From: Yimella sp.
GTDB taxonomy: Bacteria > Actinomycetota > Actinomycetes > Actinomycetales > Dermatophilaceae
Length of the DNA: 7,357 bases
Direction of reading: 5' to 3'
NCBI GenBank assembly: GCA_030150425.1
Contig: JASLFY010000335.1
Coordinates: forward strand, 1-7,357
In this document: piece by piece, positions 5,379 through 7,357 of the stretch
How positions within the stretch are numbered: position 1 is the stretch's first letter
How the letters are laid out: each line of letters starts with the position of its first letter
Notes under the pieces: model-generated
What the model was told of the DNA's origin: nothing
The model's database searches: none
The model's input: the letters and a program-made list of their open reading frames with translations, nothing else
Position numbers and translations under genes: made by a program

Positions 5379-7357
5379 ATGTCTGGTCACCCCCGGAGCG
5401 ACATCCTGCGCGAGAGCGCGGCCCCAGCCGACGCGTCGAGGGGGTGTCCACCGTGGTTCTTCGAGCAGTACTTCAAGCATCTCGCCAATGACGACCTGGC
5501 CGAGCTCGGCCCGGCCAATCTGCGCGGAATCATCCTGTCCCACAAGGAACTCGCCCAGCGCCGCCCGCAGGGAACCGCGAACATCCAGCTGCTGCACCCG
5601 CGCGGTGAGAACGGCTGGAGCACCAGCTACCCGGTGCTGCAGATCGTCGCGGCCGACATGCCGTTCCTGGTCGACTCCGTCACCGCGGAGCTCGCCCGGT
5701 TGGGTCGTCGGGTCCACCTGATCATCCACCCGCAGATCTGGGTCCGCCGTGACGCCGCCGGCGAACTGGTCGAACTGGTCGACCACGACGGCGCGGACGC
5801 TCCGGCCGGTGGCTCCGGCCCCGAGGCCGAGGCTGAGTCCTGGATGCACCTGCAGATCGACCTCGGTGTCGACGCGGGCGACGACGACGCGCTGATCGCC
5901 GCCCTGCACGACGTGCTCGACGACGTACGCGACGCCGTCGGCGACTGGGAGAAGATGCGCGACCGGTGCGAGCAGATCATCCGCGACCTGGAGGCCGCAC
6001 CGCCGGCGCCGGTCGGCCGGGAGATCGTCGAACGTACGCAGGGCTTCCTGCGGTGGCTGGCCGACGAACACTTCACCTTCCTCGGCTACCGCGAGTACAC
6101 GCTCGACACGGTCGACGGGGAGGACGTCCTGCGTCCGGTCACGGGCTCCGGTCTCGGCATCCTCAAGTACGACGTCGCGGGCGAGGACCCGCAGGCGCAG
6201 TCCTTCTCCCGACTCACCCCGCAGGCCCGGCGCACTGCGCGTGAACCGCACCTGCTGACCATCACCAAGGCGAACTCCCGCGCCACCGTCCACCGCTCCG
6301 CGTACCTCGACTACATCGGTGTCCGGGTCTTCGACGAGCAGGGCAACGTGGTGGGGGAGCGCCGCTTCCTCGGCCTGTTCTCCTCGGCCGCCTACGTGGA
6401 GTCCGTACGCCGCGTGCCGCTGTTGCGCGAGCGCGTCACCGCGGTCCTGGACGACTCCGGCTACGCACCGGACAGCCACTCCGGCAAGGACCTGTTGCAG
6501 GTGCTGGAGACCTACCCGCGCGACGAGCTGTTCCAGATCCGCACCAACGACCTGAAGTCGGTCGTCGCGAAGGTGATGCGGGTGCAGGAGCGGCGGATGC
6601 CGTACGTGCTGCACCGCGACGACGAGTTCGGCCGGTTCGCCAGCTTCATGGTCTACATCCCGCGCGACCGCTACACCACCCGCGTACGCCTGGCGATGGC
6701 CGGGATCCTGGAGCGCGCGTACGCCACCGACTCGGTCGAGTACGCCACCAACGTCACCGACGCCGAGCTGGCGCGGATCCACTTCGTGGTCCGCGTGGTG
6801 CCCGGCACCGACCTGTCCGCGGTCGACCAGGACAAGCTGAGCCGCGACCTGCTGCAGTCGACCCAGACCTGGTCGGAGCAGCTGGGCCAGTTCTCGCAGG
6901 ACGAGGACGGCGCCGACGCGTCGGCGCGGGTGATGAGCCTGTACGCCGAGGCCTTCCCCGAGGCCTACAAGGAGGACTTCGGTCCCCGCCAGGGTGTGGC
7001 CGACCTGCGCCACATCGAGGCCCTCGAGGGCGCCGACGACACCCGGCTGACCCTCTACCGCGAGCCCAACGCAGACCCGCGGGAGCGTCGCTTCAAGTTG
7101 TTCCGCCGCTCGGCCGTCGCGCTGACCGACGTGATGCCGATCTTCACCGACCTCGGCGTGCAGATCACCGACGAGCGGCCGTACTCGATGCACCGCGCCG
7201 ACGGCGAACTGATCCACATCTACGACTTCGGCCTGCGCGCCGACGAGCCGACGATGTGGGGCGAGGGCGACCAGGTCGGCGAGATCCGCGAGCGTTTCCA
7301 GGAGGCGTTCGCCGCGGTCTGGTGCGGCCAGTCGGAGAGCGACGGCCTCGGCGCCCT
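5379..7357 (+). CDS. gdh: NAD-dependent glutamate dehydrogenase, large (about 180-kDa) type, N-terminal part
   Basis: 659 codons are present; the frame is open to the window end, where the usual protein has about 1,600 residues. The enzyme oxidatively deaminates L-glutamate to 2-oxoglutarate and ammonium with NAD+, a catabolic and nitrogen-balance role in the cytosol. The visible part is the N-terminal regulatory region with ACT-like segments: PWFFEQYFKHL (about 25-35), VAADMPFLVDSV (90-101), an Ala/Gly/Glu-rich linker around 140-150, DEHFTFLGYREY (229-240), GERRFLGLFSSAAY (326-339), MVYIPRDRY (424-432), and FRRSAVALTDVMPIF from 575. The Rossmann/catalytic domain lies beyond the window. The start ATG 5379 is the only in-frame ATG before the conserved region; upstream GAGG (5362-5365) is 13 bases away and GAAG (5373-5376) only two, so initiation signals are poor. 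An in-frame TTG at 5367 is a less likely alternative. No frameshift is seen. Confidence 0.92.
   Translation, partial: MSGHPRSDILRESAAPADASRGCPPWFFEQYFKHLANDDLAELGPANLRGIILSHKELAQRRPQGTANIQLLHPRGENGWSTSYPVLQIVAADMPFLVDSVTAELARLGRRVHLIIHPQIWVRRDAAGELVELVDHDGADAPAGGSGPEAEAESWMHLQIDLGVDAGDDDALIAALHDVLDDVRDAVGDWEKMRDRCEQIIRDLEAAPPAPVGREIVERTQGFLRWLADEHFTFLGYREYTLDTVDGEDVLRPVTGSGLGILKYDVAGEDPQAQSFSRLTPQARRTAREPHLLTITKANSRATVHRSAYLDYIGVRVFDEQGNVVGERRFLGLFSSAAYVESVRRVPLLRERVTAVLDDSGYAPDSHSGKDLLQVLETYPRDELFQIRTNDLKSVVAKVMRVQERRMPYVLHRDDEFGRFASFMVYIPRDRYTTRVRLAMAGILERAYATDSVEYATNVTDAELARIHFVVRVVPGTDLSAVDQDKLSRDLLQSTQTWSEQLGQFSQDEDGADASARVMSLYAEAFPEAYKEDFGPRQGVADLRHIEALEGADDTRLTLYREPNADPRERRFKLFRRSAVALTDVMPIFTDLGVQITDERPYSMHRADGELIHIYDFGLRADEPTMWGEGDQVGEIRERFQEAFAAVWCGQSESDGLGA

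Noticed and set aside
5241..7217. 658-codon open frame on the minus strand
   Set aside because: It lies entirely antisense to the NAD-glutamate dehydrogenase frame, which has many recognisable family motifs. The translation is a Val/Gly/Arg/His/Asp-rich mix without domains, as expected opposite a GC-rich gene with few stops.

Overview
The window is a GC-rich (roughly 70% by eye), densely coding stretch of an actinobacterial chromosome. Evidence for this is the strong preference for G/C at third codon positions, GTG starts, overlapping or nearly touching genes, and a gene set typical of high-GC Actinomycetota: a small BldC/excisionase-like HTH protein, a SAF/CpaB-like protein, a CpaE-like ATPase, a WS/DGAT acyltransferase, DUF6912-like and DUF2505 proteins, and the large NAD-dependent glutamate dehydrogenase. 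A Nocardioides-like or other Propionibacteriales/Micrococcales host is plausible, but the genus cannot be fixed from sequence reading alone. No rRNA, tRNA, insertion sequence, phage gene or CRISPR array is visible.

Layout. On the left edge a small HTH protein runs leftwards out of the window (start at 106). Divergent from it, after a 166-bp gap, is a tight rightward cluster of four genes: SAF/CpaB-like membrane protein (273-986), CpaE-like P-loop protein (986-2317, start overlapping the previous stop by one base), WS/DGAT-family acyltransferase (2331-3749) and a DUF6912-like protein (3764-4189). Gaps are 14 bp or less, so this is very probably one operon. It meets, stop to stop with only 4 bp between, a leftward two-gene unit: an unrecognised 179-residue helical protein (5230-4691) and a DUF2505 protein (4694-4194), joined by an ATGA overlap. 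After a second divergent gap (5231-5378) with a palindrome and promoter-like elements, the N-terminal 40% of NAD-glutamate dehydrogenase (5379 to the window end) runs rightwards.

How the parts may work together. The first two operon genes resemble the CpaB and CpaE components of Tad/Flp pilus assembly, but no secretion ATPase, platform protein, prepilin or secretin is present here; the next gene instead concerns acyl-CoA-dependent lipid synthesis. Both the CpaE-like protein and the acyltransferase have changes at textbook catalytic positions: the P-loop lysine is Arg, the second His of HHxxxDG is Glu, and the Asn of the ND motif is His. The operon may therefore be a repurposed set of proteins with binding or scaffold roles rather than a classical pilus or storage-lipid module; this is inference. 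The most unexpected pattern across the window is the repeated palindrome CGTACG (18 by eye), linked to near-exclusive use of the valine codon GTA before arginine CGN codons.
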